Source: Bacteroidota bacterium (GTDB taxonomy: Bacteria; Bacteroidota; Bacteroidia; Chitinophagales; Chitinophagaceae). Taken from it: a stretch of 5,970 nucleotides of DNA. This document shows positions 4,750 to 5,970 of the stretch, one piece after another (position 1 is the first letter of the stretch; each line of letters opens with the position of its first letter). Position numbers and translations under genes: made by a program. The stretch is from positions 1 through 5,970 of the forward strand of contig JAGWPQ010000293.1 of the NCBI GenBank assembly GCA_028877045.1, written 5' to 3'. The notes below the pieces were generated by a model. That model worked only from the letters and a program-made list of their open reading frames with translations, was not told where the DNA came from and searched no databases.

Positions 4750-5895
4750 CTATTTTACTTGCCTTCCCTTCCAATGGTAATTCCCAAATTTTCCAAACCA
4801 TCCTGCTATTACGGTATAGGCAATGTGCATCGGTTGAAAAAACGGAAAGGATATAAATGACTGCTCGAAAAATTTTCCAACAGGCAATAAAAATAACAGC
4901 TCCACGAAACTTTTCAATAATAAAAAAAGTAACCAGATCAATAAAACCATCGGTTTAAAAAATGCAAGCAATGGCATAAGAAATAAAAACAGGTTCAGTA
5001 AATAAACTAAAAGTAAAACACCGAAAACATTTTTGTCTTTTAGATGGTCGGCCTTGCTTGCCCAACGAATCCTTTGATTTAAAAAACTTTTCCAATCGGG
5101 CATAGGATCTGTTGTAACAATTGCATCTTTCGAAAATAAAAATGCCAATTGTGTTGGAAATTTTTGTCTGATCTTATTCATCAGCATCATATCATCGCCG
5201 CTGGCAATTTTATCGATACCATTAAAACCATTTACTTCATAAAATGTTGATCTTTTATAGGCAAGGTTTGCGCCATTACACATGCTGTGAAATCCTGCTG
5301 ATACTGAAGCTGCAGTTATTCCTTGTAAAGTTGTGAAGTCGAGGTTTTGGAATGTAGAAAGAATAGTACCGTTGTTGCTGAATGCCACCGGTGCTGCCAC
5401 AAAAACAGGATCTTCTTTTTGAATGATCGCTGCAAAAGAAAGCAGCCAATTTTTAGTTACTGCGCAATCGGCATCGGTTGTAATTATCCAATCACCTGCC
5501 GAACTTTTAATACCATTTTCGATTGCTTTTTTCTTGTAAGAATTTAATTTTTCCCCGTCTAATTTATCTTCCAAACAAATCAATTTTACATTACGATGTT
5601 GCTGCTGAAATTGTTTTATAAGACTGGCTGTTTCATCTGTTGAATGATCATCGATGACAATCACTTCAAATAAATATTCAGGATAATTTTGGTTGAAGAT
5701 GGATTGCAAACAGGGAATGATATTCTTCTCTTCGTTTCTTGCAGGAATGATGATCGAAAAATTAATTTTTGGTTCAAAAGTTTCGGGGATCGGGAATGGT
5801 TGCAGTTTTATAAACCATTTTCTGTACAGTAAAATAATTATTGCATACAAAATAAATAATGCAACTGTAATCAATAAATAAATGGTTAACCACAT
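4750..5895 (-). CDS. Membrane-anchored family 2 glycosyltransferase
   Basis: A 381-residue inverting glycosyltransferase of GT-A fold that moves a sugar from a nucleotide donor at the inner face of the membrane. An N-terminal helix (about 3-24) anchors it. The catalytic domain then shows FSIIIPARNEEKNI (46-59), the donor-binding VIVIDDHSTDET (78-89), the metal-binding DAD (141-143) in IITTDADC, GDD (233-235) near the general-base position and QRIRW (274-278), a Q/RxxRW signature shared with processive cellulose- and chitin-synthase-like enzymes. Two or three further hydrophobic helices follow (about 291-337, perhaps also near 355-366). The QRIRW motif and C-terminal helices hint at polymer synthesis, but the C-terminal part is short for BcsA and no PilZ domain is present. 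Donor and product are unknown. It converges on the polysaccharide operon and starts 18 bp after an apparent upstream gene, so it is probably a downstream gene in a minus-strand operon. Confidence 0.92.
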   Translation of the reverse strand: MWLTIYLLITVALFILYAIIILLYRKWFIKLQPFPIPETFEPKINFSIIIPARNEEKNIIPCLQSIFNQNYPEYLFEVIVIDDHSTDETASLIKQFQQQHRNVKLICLEDKLDGEKLNSYKKKAIENGIKSSAGDWIITTDADCAVTKNWLLSFAAIIQKEDPVFVAAPVAFSNNGTILSTFQNLDFTTLQGITAASVSAGFHSMCNGANLAYKRSTFYEVNGFNGIDKIASGDDMMLMNKIRQKFPTQLAFLFSKDAIVTTDPMPDWKSFLNQRIRWASKADHLKDKNVFGVLLLVYLLNLFLFLMPLLAFFKPMVLLIWLLFLLLKSFVELLFLLPVGKFFEQSFISFPFFQPMHIAYTVIAGWFGKFGNYHWKGRQVK

Positions 5896-5913
5896 TGCAG
5901 CAAAGTAAATAAA

Positions 5914-5970
5914 TTAACTGCGAAACATGCCGGCAATTTCTGTTGCATATTTTAATTTTAAAAGCTGGTG
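5914..5970 (-). CDS. C-terminal end of an upstream minus-strand gene (partial)
   Basis: From the right edge the minus strand reads 18 codons and then TAA (5916-5914), giving HQLLKLKYATEIAGMFRS. The mix of charged, hydrophobic and small residues looks like genuine protein, and the stop lies 18 bp before the glycosyltransferase ATG, the usual spacing within an operon. Too little is visible to name the product. One other minus-strand frame and a plus-strand frame are also open over this short stretch, so the call rests mainly on composition and spacing. Confidence 0.5.
   Translation of the reverse strand, partial: HQLLKLKYATEIAGMFRS

Noticed and set aside
5927..5970. Plus-strand ATG frame (MPAISVAYF...) running off the right edge
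   Set aside because: It would start only 31 bp from the divergent glycosyltransferase start, leaving little room for two promoters, and the minus-strand frame with a stop 18 bp before that gene fits operon spacing better.
1..5970. CRISPR arrays, insertion sequences, integrases, phage or defence genes
   Set aside because: No repeated spacer pattern, transposase, terminal inverted repeats or defence-type domains were seen on either strand.

Overview
The window looks like chromosomal DNA from a member of the Bacteroidota. The evidence is strong AT bias, weak or absent Shine-Dalgarno sequences, a TrmB with the FPDPQ form of its motif, and a TAnnTTTG-type promoter element. A Chitinophagaceae- or Sphingobacteria-like source is plausible, but the genus cannot be read from the sequence.

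Layout from left to right. (1) 1-467, minus strand: most of a trmB gene (tRNA guanine-N7 methyltransferase), cut by the left edge. (2) 468-753: a non-coding divergent spacer holding a 21-bp direct repeat with a 31-bp period. (3) 754-1185, plus strand: a small secreted or membrane-anchored class I c-type cytochrome. (4) 1186-1638: a spacer that contains no protein gene but holds the most unusual object in the window. This is a minus-strand structured RNA (about 1330-1490) whose two ends fold like a tRNA (7-bp acceptor, 5-bp T-arm with a consensus T-loop, U8, GG-containing D-loop, 7-nt anticodon-like loop). About 90 nt of extra structured RNA sits where a short variable loop should be. A good intrinsic terminator follows it on the same strand (1279-1306), and a candidate promoter precedes it (1523-1530). 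(5) 1639-4490, plus strand: an apparent three-gene operon of an Lrp/AsnC-type regulator, a Wzz-like polysaccharide chain-length protein and a Wzy/WaaL-like membrane polymerase or ligase, with spacings of 30 bp and 2 bp. (6) 4644-4745, plus strand: a possible 33-residue single-pass membrane protein. (7) 4750-5895, minus strand: a membrane-anchored family 2 glycosyltransferase, converging on the small ORF. (8) 5914-5970, minus strand: probably the last codons of another gene, 18 bp upstream of the glycosyltransferase and likely co-transcribed with it.

Functionally, the right two thirds concerns surface or exopolysaccharide assembly: a length regulator and a polymerase/ligase under or beside an Lrp-type regulator, plus a membrane glycosyltransferase on the other strand. 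No flippase, outer-membrane export protein or sugar-nucleotide enzyme is present here. The regulator gene and the tRNA-like RNA are divergently transcribed from one AT-rich spacer (about 1500-1638). That spacer carries an 8-bp inverted repeat that could be an operator serving one or both directions.
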